Below, one piece after another: positions 7,034-15,403 of a DNA stretch of 64,000 bases; position 1 is the first letter of the stretch; the number at the start of each line of letters is the position of its first letter. Position numbers and translations under genes: made by a program. Source of the DNA: Aedoeadaptatus ivorii. Lineage in GTDB: Bacteria > Bacillota > Clostridia > Tissierellales > Peptoniphilaceae. The notes below the pieces were generated by a model. It was given only the letters and a program-made list of their open reading frames with translations. It was not told the origin of the DNA and ran no database searches. Location of the stretch: positions 62,001-126,000 of the forward strand of contig NZ_JAUSWF010000005.1 of the NCBI RefSeq assembly GCF_030815095.1. Direction: 5' to 3'.

Positions 7034-7689
7034 AACACATTTACGAAATCGAAGACCTGCATTTTTCCTACGGGAAAAATGTGGTGCTTCGCGGGGCAAA
7101 TCTCTCTGTCAATCAGGGAGATTTTCTCGTATTGATCGGCGCAAACGGCGCCGGCAAGTCTACTTTTGTGCGCCTCTTGTTGGGGATCGAGACGCCGGAT
7201 GCCGGCGAGATCCGCTTTTTGGGCGAGCCGGTGCGCGAGGAGGCGGATTTTTCGGAGGTCAGCTATGTGCCCCAGCTTACGGTGACCGCCTACGACTTTC
7301 CTATTACGGTGGCGGAGCTGATCGATTTGGGCAACTACGGCGAGAAGCTTTCCCGCGCGGAGCGGCGCCGCCGTAGAGACGACGCGCTGAGTTTGGTGGG
7401 ACTCGAGGGTTTCGGCGAACGCCTATACGGGGCGCTATCCGGCGGCCAGCGCCAGCGGGTGTTGATCGCCAAGGCGCTGATTTCGCTCCCGAAGGTGTTG
7501 TTGCTCGACGAGCCCACTACGGGGATCGACCACGAAGCGCGGGCGTCCCTTTTCGAGCTCCTCTTACACCTGCACCGGGACCACGAAATCACCATTCTTA
7601 TGATCACCCACGAACTGCATCTGATCGAGGGCGCCGTCGACGACATCTACGTCCTCGAGGACGGGCGCATAGAAAAGAGGGGGAACTGA
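7030..7689 (+). CDS. znuC: Zinc ABC transporter ATP-binding protein
   Basis: 219 residues, a single ABC ATPase domain that powers the ZnuACB importer. Walker A GANGAGKST, Q-loop in VPQLTVTAYDFP, signature LSGGQRQR, Walker B VLLLDEP with the catalytic glutamate, and the H-loop histidine in MITHEL are all intact. The short length fits the Znu/Mnt type. ATGA overlap with znuA and single-base overlap with znuB show a translationally coupled operon. Confidence 0.94.
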   Translation: MKHIYEIEDLHFSYGKNVVLRGANLSVNQGDFLVLIGANGAGKSTFVRLLLGIETPDAGEIRFLGEPVREEADFSEVSYVPQLTVTAYDFPITVAELIDLGNYGEKLSRAERRRRRDDALSLVGLEGFGERLYGALSGGQRQRVLIAKALISLPKVLLLDEPTTGIDHEARASLFELLLHLHRDHEITILMITHELHLIEGAVDDIYVLEDGRIEKRGN

Positions 7690-8495
7690 TGGCGGACATC
7701 TTACAATACGAATATATGCGTCGCGCGCTTTTGATCGGGCTCGCCCTCTCCTTGGTGATTCCCTCTATGGGCGTGGTGATCGTCAACCGGCGGCTCTCTA
7801 TGATCGGAGATGCCCTCAGCCACGTTTCCCTCGCCGGGGTCATGCTGGGGCTGCTCTTGGGTTTTAACCCCGTGGCGGGGGCGATCCTCACCTGCGTCTT
7901 CGCCGCCTTTTCGATGGAGTGGATTCGGCGCCGATTTCCCTCTTACGGCGAGATCGCCACGGCGATTTTGATGAGCGCCGGGGTGGGGCTCGCTTCGCTT
8001 CTATCGGGATTTGTGCGGGGCGGGGCGAATTTCGAGTCCTTTCTCTTCGGCACCATCGTCGCCATCGGCGATTTCGAGTTTTATATGATCCTCGCCGTCG
8101 CCCTGGCGGTACTCGCTTTTTTGTACTTCGGCTATGAAAAGCTCCTGTACCTGTCCTTCGATCCGGTGGGGGCGCGCCTGGCGGGCATTCCCACGGATTT
8201 TTTAAGCGGCCTCTTCGTCGTATTGACGGGCCTTACCGTGGCGATCTCGGCACGCACTGTCGGGGTGCTGATCATTTCGTCGCTTTTGGTGCTCCCCGTA
8301 TCCTGTGCGCTGCAGCTTAAGCTCAGCTACAAAAAGACCCATATCGCCTCGACGATCTTCGGCGTCCTCTTTACCGAAGCGGGGCTGATCCTATCCTATG
8401 CATTCGGCCTAAAGCCCGGGGGCAGCATCGTGCTCTTGGGGGTCGCGACCTTAATTTTGCTGCTCCTTGCGCCCGCCGCTAAAAACATCGTATAA
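7689..8495 (+). CDS. znuB: Zinc ABC transporter permease
   Basis: 268 residues with seven to eight hydrophobic segments, the normal size for cluster 9 (ZnuB/MntB) permeases. VIVNRRLSMIGDALSHVSLA contains the conserved GDALSHVSL motif of this family, followed by LLLGFNP. RTVGVLIISSLLVLPVSCA is the conserved late block. Last gene of the znuACB operon; no clear terminator before the next gene, which has its own -10 box (TATAAT at 8532-8537). Confidence 0.94.
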   Translation: MADILQYEYMRRALLIGLALSLVIPSMGVVIVNRRLSMIGDALSHVSLAGVMLGLLLGFNPVAGAILTCVFAAFSMEWIRRRFPSYGEIATAILMSAGVGLASLLSGFVRGGANFESFLFGTIVAIGDFEFYMILAVALAVLAFLYFGYEKLLYLSFDPVGARLAGIPTDFLSGLFVVLTGLTVAISARTVGVLIISSLLVLPVSCALQLKLSYKKTHIASTIFGVLFTEAGLILSYAFGLKPGGSIVLLGVATLILLLLAPAAKNIV

Positions 8496-8554
8496 TCCGC
8501 CGCGGGGGTAAGTATACTGTTTTTCTTCTGTTATAATAGACATCGGAGGAAAAT

Positions 8555-9343
8555 ATGAAGTTTTGTTCATTGGCCAGCGGCAGTAGCGGAAACTGCCAAT
8601 ATATAGAAACCAAAGAAAAGAAAATACTCATAGACGGCGGCCTAAGCGGCAAAGCCATCGAAAACAATCTGCGTGCCATCGGGGTCGATCCCGCCACTTT
8701 AGATGCGATCTTCGTCACCCACGAACACAACGACCATGTCAAGGGCGTGGGGATTTTGGCGCGCAGATACCATCTCGAGGTCTTTGCCAACGAAAATACC
8801 TGGCTCGCCATGGAAAAGACCGTAAAACACATCGACGAAAAGAAACGCGCGGTGTTCGAGAGCCGAAAGCCCTTCTTTTACGGGGACCTTTCGGTCTATC
8901 CCATGCCTCTGTTCCACGACGCGGCGGAAGGCTGCGGCTTTGTGGTCTCGGCGGGGAACAAGAAGATCTCGCATCTTACCGACACCGGCTGGGTAAATAC
9001 CGATATGCTCGAGAAGATGCGCGGCAGCGATCTGTATTATTTGGAGAGCAATCACGATACCGAAATGCTTCGAAACGGGCCCTACCCTCGCGTGTTAAAA
9101 GAGCGGATCGCCTCTACCCGGGGGCACTTGTCCAACGACCACTGCGCCGAGCTCTTGTCGGGGCTCTTAGAAAAAAAGGGCGAGCACGTGGTTCTCGCCC
9201 ATCTGTCCGGCGAGAACAATCTGCCGCTGTTGGCGGCGCGTTCCGCCCGGGAGGCCCTCGCCGAAAACTCGGTCTACGAAGGCGTCGATTTTATGCTTCA
9301 GGTGGCGACCCCCAAGGTGCCCTGCCGCTGTATCGAATTGTAA
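8555..9343 (+). CDS. Metallo-beta-lactamase fold hydrolase, WalJ/YycJ type
   Basis: 262 residues. It opens with FCSLASGSSGNCQYIE, the hallmark of the YycJ/WalJ subgroup, then LIDGGLSGKAIE and the metal motif THEHNDHVKG (HxHxDH). Later ligands are in SHLTDTGW and VLAHLSGENN. In Bacillus and relatives YycJ is linked to the WalKR cell-wall regulon and to DNA repair phenotypes; here no walKR genes are next to it. A phosphodiesterase or nuclease activity is likely from the fold but not proven. Confidence 0.88.
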   Translation: MKFCSLASGSSGNCQYIETKEKKILIDGGLSGKAIENNLRAIGVDPATLDAIFVTHEHNDHVKGVGILARRYHLEVFANENTWLAMEKTVKHIDEKKRAVFESRKPFFYGDLSVYPMPLFHDAAEGCGFVVSAGNKKISHLTDTGWVNTDMLEKMRGSDLYYLESNHDTEMLRNGPYPRVLKERIASTRGHLSNDHCAELLSGLLEKKGEHVVLAHLSGENNLPLLAARSAREALAENSVYEGVDFMLQVATPKVPCRCIEL

Positions 9344-9353
9344 AGGAGAAGTC

Positions 9354-10115
9354 ATGAAGATATTACTCACCAACGACGACGGCTATTTTGCTCCGGGGAT
9401 CCGGGCGCTCGCCAAGGTGCTCGAGAAGGACCACGACGTGATCGTTGTCGCCCCGGAAACCGAACACTCCGGCCAGAGCCACGCCATCACCATCAACCGC
9501 GCGCTGGTGGTAAAAGAAGTCGAACTCGAAGGCGTACAATCCAAAGCGTATAGCGTATCCGGCACGCCGGCGGACTGCGTGCGGGCGGGGGTCGACAAGA
9601 TCGTGCCCGAACGGCCTGATGTGATTTTTTCGGGCTGCAATCTGGGCTACAACGCCGGCATGGACATCATCTATTCCGGCACCGTCAGTGCGGCGCTGGA
9701 AGGCTCACTTTTGGGGATTCCCTCGGTCGCCGTCAGCGCCCGCTGGGTAGAAGGGGACGCTAGGTACGACGCGGCCGCAAAGATCGCCAAGGAGATCTTC
9801 GATAAGGTGGAGGACGCCTTTATGCACTATCCCGAACCTATGGTCTTAAATATCAATGTGCCCTATTTGCCCTACGAAGAAATTAAGGGGATCCAGGTCG
9901 CGGAGATCGGCGACAACGCCTATGACTACTATTTCGAAGAAGAAGTGGAGGGCGTACGTCGATTATCCCTGCGGGGTCGCGCCAAGACCGACCACGCCGC
10001 CGGCACCGACCGCTATTATTTGGAACGCAATTATGCCACCCTCACCCCCTTGGTCTACGGGATGGCGGATCCGCATCAAATATTGCGGCTCAAGAGTTGG
10101 TTCGATGAAGCGTAA
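9354..10115 (+). CDS. surE: 5'/3'-nucleotidase SurE
   Basis: 253 residues, the usual SurE length. The N-terminal ILLTNDDGYFAPGIRAL contains the metal-binding NDDG motif, followed by VVAPETEHSGQSHAIT and VSGTPADCV, all SurE signatures. SurE dephosphorylates nucleoside monophosphates (and short polyphosphate in some species) as a stress or housekeeping enzyme. AAGGAGAAG precedes the start. Its 3' end overlaps the following EamA gene by 11 bases. Confidence 0.96.
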   Translation: MKILLTNDDGYFAPGIRALAKVLEKDHDVIVVAPETEHSGQSHAITINRALVVKEVELEGVQSKAYSVSGTPADCVRAGVDKIVPERPDVIFSGCNLGYNAGMDIIYSGTVSAALEGSLLGIPSVAVSARWVEGDARYDAAAKIAKEIFDKVEDAFMHYPEPMVLNINVPYLPYEEIKGIQVAEIGDNAYDYYFEEEVEGVRRLSLRGRAKTDHAAGTDRYYLERNYATLTPLVYGMADPHQILRLKSWFDEA

Positions 10116-11004
10116 AACCATCGATCCAACGACGCAGGCAGAACTGATGTTGTGGGCGCTGGCCATGATCTGGGGCGGAAGCTTCGTCGCCGCGAAGTTT
10201 TCCATAGAGAGCTTCTCTCCCTACCCGGTCATGGTCATTCGCTTTTTTTTGGGCGCATTGCTCCTACTCCTCGCCGTTCCCGCGGCCCGCAAGCGGCCGG
10301 ATCGGATCACGTGGATCGGGGGCATAGAGCTCGGTCTCCTGCTGGGCATTGCCACCGCCTTTCAGATGGTGGGACTCCAGTACACCACGCCGGCCAATCA
10401 GACCTTTATCATCGTAAGTTATGTGGTCACCGTACCCCTATTGCGCTTTGTATTCCGCCGCGTGGTACCGGGGCGACATATCGCCTTGGCCGCGCTCTTT
10501 ACCGTGGCGGGCGTGGGTTTTTTGACCGTGGGACCGAATTTTCACCTGAACCGGGGCGACGTACTCACCTTTATTATGTCGCTGCTCTTTGCGGTGCAGA
10601 TTCTGCGGATCGACCGCTATATGCCGCATATCGATAATGCGGTACAGTTTACCGTCATCCAACTCATCGTGGCGGGCGCGATCTCTTTGGCGCTGTGGTT
10701 TTTTATGAAAAGGCCCGTATTTACGGGACCCGTAACCCTTCGCGCCGTAGGGGGACTGACCTATATCGTCGTCTTAAATACCGCCATCGCCTACCTCTTG
10801 CAGAACTACGCCCAGCGCTACGCCCCGCCCGATAAAAGCGCGCTGATCATCAGCTCCGAATCGCTCTTTGGTACCTTTGCCGCCTATGTCTTTGCCGGCG
10901 AGGTATTCTATCCGAAAAAGATTCTGGGCTGCGTGCTCATCCTCGTGGGGCAATTTTTTGCCCAGGTGCTGCCGACCCTAAAGCGGCGGGCAGCAAAAAA
11001 ATAG
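10105..11004 (+). CDS. EamA/DMT family transporter
   Basis: 299 residues from ATG 10105, which lies inside surE; a longer in-frame reading back to 9856 would lie entirely inside surE and is rejected. There are ten hydrophobic segments in two EamA repeats. The first carries LWALAMIWGGSFVAAKFSIE and FFLGALLLLL, the usual opening of drug/metabolite exporters; the second contains PPDKSALIISSESLFGTFAA, typical of the family. It probably exports an amino acid or metabolite. Coupled to surE by overlap, though no functional link is obvious. Confidence 0.9.
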   Translation: MKRKTIDPTTQAELMLWALAMIWGGSFVAAKFSIESFSPYPVMVIRFFLGALLLLLAVPAARKRPDRITWIGGIELGLLLGIATAFQMVGLQYTTPANQTFIIVSYVVTVPLLRFVFRRVVPGRHIALAALFTVAGVGFLTVGPNFHLNRGDVLTFIMSLLFAVQILRIDRYMPHIDNAVQFTVIQLIVAGAISLALWFFMKRPVFTGPVTLRAVGGLTYIVVLNTAIAYLLQNYAQRYAPPDKSALIISSESLFGTFAAYVFAGEVFYPKKILGCVLILVGQFFAQVLPTLKRRAAKK

Positions 11005-11106
11005 GAACGTTTTTGTAGAAATCGCGTAAAATATAAAAAAATCGGGTATATGTGCAAAAAGTACGAACAGAATCCGACGGAACGCAATCGCAAAAAAGGG
11101 GTTATT

Positions 11107-11886
11107 ATGCAAAAATCAACGCAAGATATATTCAAAGAAATGTGGAAAGTGATTCTCGCCTACGTGGTTTTATCGGGAATCATCACTGCCGTTTTGGATC
11201 TGGGGGGTCTGGGCTTGACGGCCGCTATCGATCCGGCGGACTTCGCCGGGGGATTTCAGTTCGATCCCTCTATGATCACCGGCATGATCCCCGCGCTTTT
11301 GACGCAGTTTGTCGTCAATCTCGTCCTCGACATGGTGAGTTTGGGGATCTTTCTCGCCATCTACCGCAATAAGGTCTACGATACGCAGGTGGAATTTGCG
11401 GACATCTTCTATTTCTTCAACGGGGAGGCCCCCAAGACCGTTCTCGCACTGATTCTTAAAAACATTCTGTCCCTTATCGGCCTGGTCCTCTTCCTCGTCC
11501 CCGGCATCGTATTTACTATCGCCATGATCCCCTTCGGCGTCGTGGCGGGCTTGATCCAGGTGCACGGCGAAATGGAAGTATGGGGTTCGATCAAAAAGAC
11601 CTGGGAGACCTCCAAGGGCTATAAGGGCCTGATCTTCGGACGCGTGTTGATCGCGGCGATTCTGAGCGGCGTCATCGGCGGAATCGTCGGCCTCTCCAGC
11701 ATTCTCGCCCCCGAAGTCTTTGTCGCACAGCCTGCAAAGGCGATTATGAACCTGATCGTCGTGATCGTTACCGGCATGATCTACTATGTGGTATGGATCG
11801 ACCTCATTCGCGAAATGACCGAACGCGGCGCCTTCCGCCTGTTGGTGGCCGATCCCGATCGAATCGAGGAGGCGGAGCAGCTATGA
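11107..11886 (+). CDS. Multi-pass membrane protein of unknown function
   Basis: 259 residues from ATG 11107; the ribosome site (AAAAGGGG) is moderate. About six hydrophobic stretches are visible, including VILAYVVLSGIITAVLDL, LVLDMVSLGIFLAIY, SLIGLVLFLVPGIVFTIAMI and LIVVIVTGMIYYVVWIDLI. The VPGIVFTIAMIPF segment followed by a charged IKKTWETSKGYKG loop is common in uncharacterised Firmicutes proteins related to glycerophosphoryl diester phosphodiesterase membrane domains. No enzyme motif. Its stop overlaps the start of the Nif3-like gene. Confidence 0.75.
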   Translation: MQKSTQDIFKEMWKVILAYVVLSGIITAVLDLGGLGLTAAIDPADFAGGFQFDPSMITGMIPALLTQFVVNLVLDMVSLGIFLAIYRNKVYDTQVEFADIFYFFNGEAPKTVLALILKNILSLIGLVLFLVPGIVFTIAMIPFGVVAGLIQVHGEMEVWGSIKKTWETSKGYKGLIFGRVLIAAILSGVIGGIVGLSSILAPEVFVAQPAKAIMNLIVVIVTGMIYYVVWIDLIREMTERGAFRLLVADPDRIEEAEQL

Positions 11887-12194
11887 AGTATATCAAGGTA
11901 GAAATCCTGATGCCCGAGGCTTTTGTGGTGGAACTCGCCAACGACTTGAACGAAGCGGGCATCTTGAAAGAAGATTGTTACGACTACACCTTTTCCGTAA
12001 GCCGCGTGCAAGGACACTGGCGCCCCTTGGAAGGGGCCGACCCCTACGACGGCGAAGTGGGCAAGGTACAGACCAAAGAAGAAGCCAAGGTGGAGTTTCG
12101 CATTCGCGAAGAGGATCTGGAAGAGGTGCAGCGCATTATCGACCGCATCCACCCCTACGAAGTGCCCGTCGTCAACTACATCCCCCTCTTGTAA
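11883..12194 (+). CDS. Nif3-like/YqfO-type PII-fold protein, stand-alone
   Basis: 103 residues. The sequence HWRPLEGADPYDGEVGKVQ followed by EAKVEFRI and a terminal HPYEVPVVNYIPL matches the PII/CutA1-like domain that is inserted in YqfO (Nif3) proteins and also exists as a free protein. Its function is unknown; the fold suggests ligand or metal binding and trimerisation. ATG 11883 overlaps the stop of the preceding membrane protein (ATGA), so the two are coupled. A terminator follows. Confidence 0.8.
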   Translation: MKYIKVEILMPEAFVVELANDLNEAGILKEDCYDYTFSVSRVQGHWRPLEGADPYDGEVGKVQTKEEAKVEFRIREEDLEEVQRIIDRIHPYEVPVVNYIPLL

Positions 12195-12232
12195 TAAGGG
12201 GAAATTTAAGAAACATCCAAATTCGAAGAGAG

Positions 12233-12254
12233 AAGTGCCGCAGGGCACTTTTTT
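12233..12254 (+). terminator. Terminator after the membrane protein/Nif3-like unit
   Basis: AAGTGCC, loop GCAG, GGCACTT, then TTTTTT. Confidence 0.85.
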
Positions 12255-12297
12255 CGTCCCGAAATTCGCTACACTCTATATAAAGTGAGGCGAAATT

Positions 12298-12348
12298 ATG
12301 ATCGGAATTATTGTATGTATCATTATCATCATTATGTGGTTTTTATAG
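12298..12348 (+). CDS. Candidate 16-residue hydrophobic leader peptide upstream of nfo
   Basis: ATG at 12298 follows GTGAGGCGAAATT, a plausible ribosome site, and opens a 16-codon frame reading MIGIIVCIIIIIMWFL. It is almost wholly isoleucine and other hydrophobic residues. Its TAG stop (12346-12348) is the first part of the AGGAGG ribosome site of nfo, so translation of the two would be coupled. It could be a leader peptide controlling nfo, a small membrane peptide, or a chance frame. A possible -10 (TATATA, about 12277) lies just upstream. Confidence 0.35.
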   Translation: MIGIIVCIIIIIMWFL

Positions 12349-12356
12349 GAGGCAAT

Positions 12357-13184
12357 ATGCGCGCCATCGGCTATCATATTTCGGCGTCTCGGGGACTTGT
12401 CCGCGCCATGGAGGAGGCGACGTCCTTCGGGGCGAGCGCCATGCAGTGTTTTACGAGAAACCCCCGAGGTTCGCGGGCAAAGGCGTTGGATCTCGACGAC
12501 ATTCGCCGCTTTGAGGCGGTGCGAAAGGGATTCGGCCCGCTCTTTCTGCACGGCGCCTATACCATGAATCTCGCGTCGAAAGACGAGGGGGTGCGCGCCC
12601 GCAGCGAGGCGCTTTTGGCCGATGACCTGGCACGGCTTCAGGCCTACCCCGCCGATACGATCTACGTCTTTCACCCCGGCGCCCATACCGGCGACGGCAT
12701 AGAGACGGGGATCCTCCGCATCGTGCGCGCCCTGGATCGCCTGCGCGAGGACTTCGGCGCGGGGACGATTTGTCTGGAGACCATGAGCGGAAAGGGAAGC
12801 GAGGTGGGCGGCCGACTGGAGGAGATCGCCGCCATACTCTCGGCCGTGGGCGATCCGCATCTGCACGTGGTCTTGGACAGCTGCCACCTATACAGCGCGG
12901 GCTACGACCTCGCCCGACCCGAAGCGGTGGCGGCGGCGATCGAAGAGACGGTGGGACTTTCGCGGGTGCGCGGCATCCACTTAAACGATTCGCTTACGCC
13001 CTTGGCTTCGAAAAAGGACCGCCACGCCCCCATCGGCGCGGGGCATATAGGGACGGAGGTCTTGGCGCGCTTTGTCGGCTATGAGGCATTTTCGCATCTG
13101 CCCATCGTCCTCGAGACGCCGGGCGAAGGCGCAGACCACGCCAAAGAGATTCGAGCGCTCCGACGCGCTTTGGGCGAAGGGTAA
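12357..13184 (+). CDS. nfo: Deoxyribonuclease IV (endonuclease IV)
   Basis: 275 residues from ATG 12357, which has TAGGAGGC six bases upstream. The protein is an apurinic/apyrimidinic endonuclease with a trinuclear zinc site in a TIM barrel: IGYHISASRGLVRAMEEA at the start, FLHGAYTMNLAS, FHPGAHTG, CLETMSGKGSEVG, VLDSCHLYSAGYD, GIHLNDS, DRHAPIGAGHIG and IVLETPG are the nine conserved ligand blocks, all intact. It repairs abasic sites in DNA. Monocistronic apart from the possible leader peptide. Confidence 0.96.
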   Translation: MRAIGYHISASRGLVRAMEEATSFGASAMQCFTRNPRGSRAKALDLDDIRRFEAVRKGFGPLFLHGAYTMNLASKDEGVRARSEALLADDLARLQAYPADTIYVFHPGAHTGDGIETGILRIVRALDRLREDFGAGTICLETMSGKGSEVGGRLEEIAAILSAVGDPHLHVVLDSCHLYSAGYDLARPEAVAAAIEETVGLSRVRGIHLNDSLTPLASKKDRHAPIGAGHIGTEVLARFVGYEAFSHLPIVLETPGEGADHAKEIRALRRALGEG

Positions 13185-13304
13185 GGGAAAGGAATCGACC
13201 CTTTCGGCATAGAAATAGGGGAAAACGGGTACAGACTATGCTATAGCGAGAATTGCGCGCGGCGCACTGTGCGCACGCGATTTGCCGAAGAAAGGGGGGC
13301 CCCG

Positions 13305-14156
13305 ATGAAATTTCAAGGACGTAGGGGAAGTTCCAATATTAACGATATGCGCGGCGGCGGAGGCGGCGGTCGCTTCCCCGTGGGCGGTCTGGGCATCGGG
13401 GGGATTCTGATCCTCTTGCTCCTGCGCCTGTTGGGCGGCGGGGGATTCGACGTGAATCCCGGCACAGAGACGACAAGCCCGCCGGCGCAGACGCGCCAAC
13501 AGGCGAGCACCGAGGATACGCTCTATGAATTCGCCTCGGTGGTCCTCGCCGACACCGAAGACATTTGGACCGAGCAGTTTCAGGAGCACGGGCAGGAGTA
13601 CCATCCGCCGCAGATGAATATATTTACCGGCGCGGTACAGAGCGGTTGCGGCTACGCCTCGGCGCAGACCGGTCCCTTTTACTGTCCCGCCGACCAATCG
13701 GTGTATCTGGATCTGTCCTTTTACGACGACCTGACCCGTAAGCTCGGCGCCCGGGGCGACTACGCCTTTGCCTATGTCATCGCCCACGAGGTGGGCCACC
13801 ACGTGCAGCGGGAATTGGGCGTGATGAGTCAGGTGCAGAACATTCAGCAGCGTGTCTCGAAAGAAGACGCCAATCGCTGGAGCGTGGCGCTGGAACTCCA
13901 GGCGGACTATCTCGCCGGGGTGGTGGCGCGGCACCAACAAGAGGCGGGCTATTTGGACCCGGGCGACATCGAAGAGGCGATCTCCGCCACCATTGCCGTC
14001 GGCGACGATACCCTGCAGAAACGGGCGCAGGGCTATGTGGTGCCCGACTCCTTTACCCACGGCACCGCCGAACAGCGCACCGAGTGGTATAAGCGGGGAT
14101 GGAATGCGGGGGATCTCTCCGACTGGAACACATTCTCCGCCCTGGGCCTGCAGTAA
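13305..14156 (+). CDS. Neutral zinc metallopeptidase, YpfJ/KPN_02809 family
   Basis: 283 residues from ATG 13305 (weak AAAGGGGGG site). It has a short basic, glycine-rich N-terminus (GRRGSSNINDMRG), one membrane segment at about 31-45 (ILILLLLRLL) and a large domain outside the membrane. The zinc motif HEVGHHVQ (HExxH) is present, with ELQADYLAGVVA as the downstream third-ligand block. The QSGCGYASAQTGPFYCPADQ stretch is diagnostic for the family. Function is an uncharacterised membrane-anchored protease. Confidence 0.93.
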   Translation: MKFQGRRGSSNINDMRGGGGGGRFPVGGLGIGGILILLLLRLLGGGGFDVNPGTETTSPPAQTRQQASTEDTLYEFASVVLADTEDIWTEQFQEHGQEYHPPQMNIFTGAVQSGCGYASAQTGPFYCPADQSVYLDLSFYDDLTRKLGARGDYAFAYVIAHEVGHHVQRELGVMSQVQNIQQRVSKEDANRWSVALELQADYLAGVVARHQQEAGYLDPGDIEEAISATIAVGDDTLQKRAQGYVVPDSFTHGTAEQRTEWYKRGWNAGDLSDWNTFSALGLQ

Positions 14157-14201
14157 ATTCGATCCTATACACGCATACCGAACGAGAGTGAGGAGGACCC
14201 T

Positions 14202-14753
14202 ATGAAGAAATTGCTACCCCTATTGGCGCTGAGCGCCCTGCTCGTCGCCTGCGGTCCCCGGGCCGCCACGGAAGGGGCAGATTCCCCAAACGCGCCGACC
14301 GGCGCCGAAAAAGAGACGGGAAGGCAATCGGAAGGCTTTAACCCCTCCGATGCGGAAAAGTCTTTGATGGATGTAGCCGAGACCTTCCTCAGCGAATTTC
14401 CCCAGGGGCAGATCACCGAGATCGAGTACGAAGCCGATACCGGTCGTTTTGTCGTAGAGGGCGTGATGGGCGAAAAAGAGGTATCGATCGAAATGCCCGC
14501 CACCGGAACCAAGATCGTCTCCAAGGAAAAGGGACGCGAGGGGGATGCGGCCGAAGCGCCCGTCCTCGACGTGGGGCCCCTCGCCGAGTGGAAAGAAGCC
14601 GTCGAGCGCGCCCAAGAGGAGCGGCCCGAGGCGTCTTTCGAGGGCTTTGAATTGCATCGGGAAGGCGAAAAGACCGTCTACGAGATGGAATTCGAGGAAG
14701 CGGACGATCTCAAGATGGACGCCGAAAGCCTGGCGATCCTATCCGATTCCTAA
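14202..14753 (+). CDS. Lipoprotein, possible PepSY-like domains
   Basis: 183 residues with a lipoprotein signal ending ALLVAC (Cys17). After a low-complexity linker there are two related stretches, each a helix followed by YE..TGRFVVEG or YEMEFEEADDLKM strands (about 52-100 and 128-183). This helix-strand repeat resembles PepSY domains. It is acidic and probably surface-exposed. It starts 45 bases after the metalloprotease gene with GAGGAGG, so the two may be cotranscribed and act together at the cell surface; PepSY domains often inhibit proteases, but that is inference. Confidence 0.75.
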   Translation: MKKLLPLLALSALLVACGPRAATEGADSPNAPTGAEKETGRQSEGFNPSDAEKSLMDVAETFLSEFPQGQITEIEYEADTGRFVVEGVMGEKEVSIEMPATGTKIVSKEKGREGDAAEAPVLDVGPLAEWKEAVERAQEERPEASFEGFELHREGEKTVYEMEFEEADDLKMDAESLAILSDS

Positions 14754-14764
14754 ATACTCTTTCG

Positions 14765-14788
14765 ACCGGCCGAAGCGCCGGTTTTTTT
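14765..14788 (+). terminator. Terminator after the lipoprotein gene
   Basis: ACCGGC / GCCGGT stem with a six-base loop and a seven-T run. Confidence 0.85.
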
Positions 14789-14802
14789 GTTGCATTTCTA
14801 CA

Positions 14803-14827
14803 CAAAAAAATCCGCCCGCAGGCGGAT
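14803..14827 (-). terminator. Terminator of the chromate transporter operon
   Basis: On the minus strand ATCCGCC pairs with GGCGGAT around a four-base loop and is followed by seven T. Confidence 0.85.
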
Positions 14828-14836
14828 GCGATAGGA

Positions 14837-15394
14837 TTATGGGACAAAGGACATCAGCAGTTTCAGCGCAATGCCGATGGCCGCCCCCAGGCCGATCAGC
14901 CGGATCAGATCGGCCTTTTTGTAGTAGAGGATGCCGCCGATCACAAAGGTGACGAGGGCCACCGGCTCCAAGCCGCCGCCTTCGGGGAAAAAGGCGTTTT
15001 TCGACATCTGGAGCGCCGCGATAATGATCAATCCCACAATGCCCGGCTTAATGCCCCGCAGCAGCATATCCATGAGCTTAAAGTGCCGCTTCTTCGTAAA
15101 GAGAAAATAGCCCAGCACCGTCATCAGCAGCGTTTGTGGTGTTACCGCTCCCAGGGTTGCCACCACCGAACCCGCCGGCCCCGCCACCTGGGCGCCCACA
15201 AAGGTGGCGGAGTTGATGGCGATGGGCCCCGGCGTCATTTGGCTGATGGTGATGAGGTCGGTAAATTGGGTCATGGTGATCCAACCCTCCTGCTCCACGA
15301 TATACTGCTGAATCAGCGGGAGGGTGGCGTAACCGCCGCCGAAGGAAAAGGCGCCGATCTTTAGGAATTGGACATAGAGTTTCAGTAAGAGCAC
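14837..15394 (-). CDS. Chromate transporter family protein, single-domain (downstream copy)
   Basis: 185 residues from GTG 15394, five bases after AGGAGG; a GTG two codons earlier would sit on the ribosome site. It has about six hydrophobic segments and the CHR-domain signature FLKIGAFSFGGGYATLPLI, then MTPGPIAINSATFVG. CHR proteins export chromate in some bacteria, but many short pairs have unknown anion substrates. It is homologous to the gene at 16416-16988; the two presumably form a heterodimer equivalent to a full-length ChrA. An unrelated gene separates them. Confidence 0.9.
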   Translation of the reverse strand: MLLLKLYVQFLKIGAFSFGGGYATLPLIQQYIVEQEGWITMTQFTDLITISQMTPGPIAINSATFVGAQVAGPAGSVVATLGAVTPQTLLMTVLGYFLFTKKRHFKLMDMLLRGIKPGIVGLIIIAALQMSKNAFFPEGGGLEPVALVTFVIGGILYYKKADLIRLIGLGAAIGIALKLLMSFVP

Positions 15395-15403
15395 GGGCAC
15401 CTC

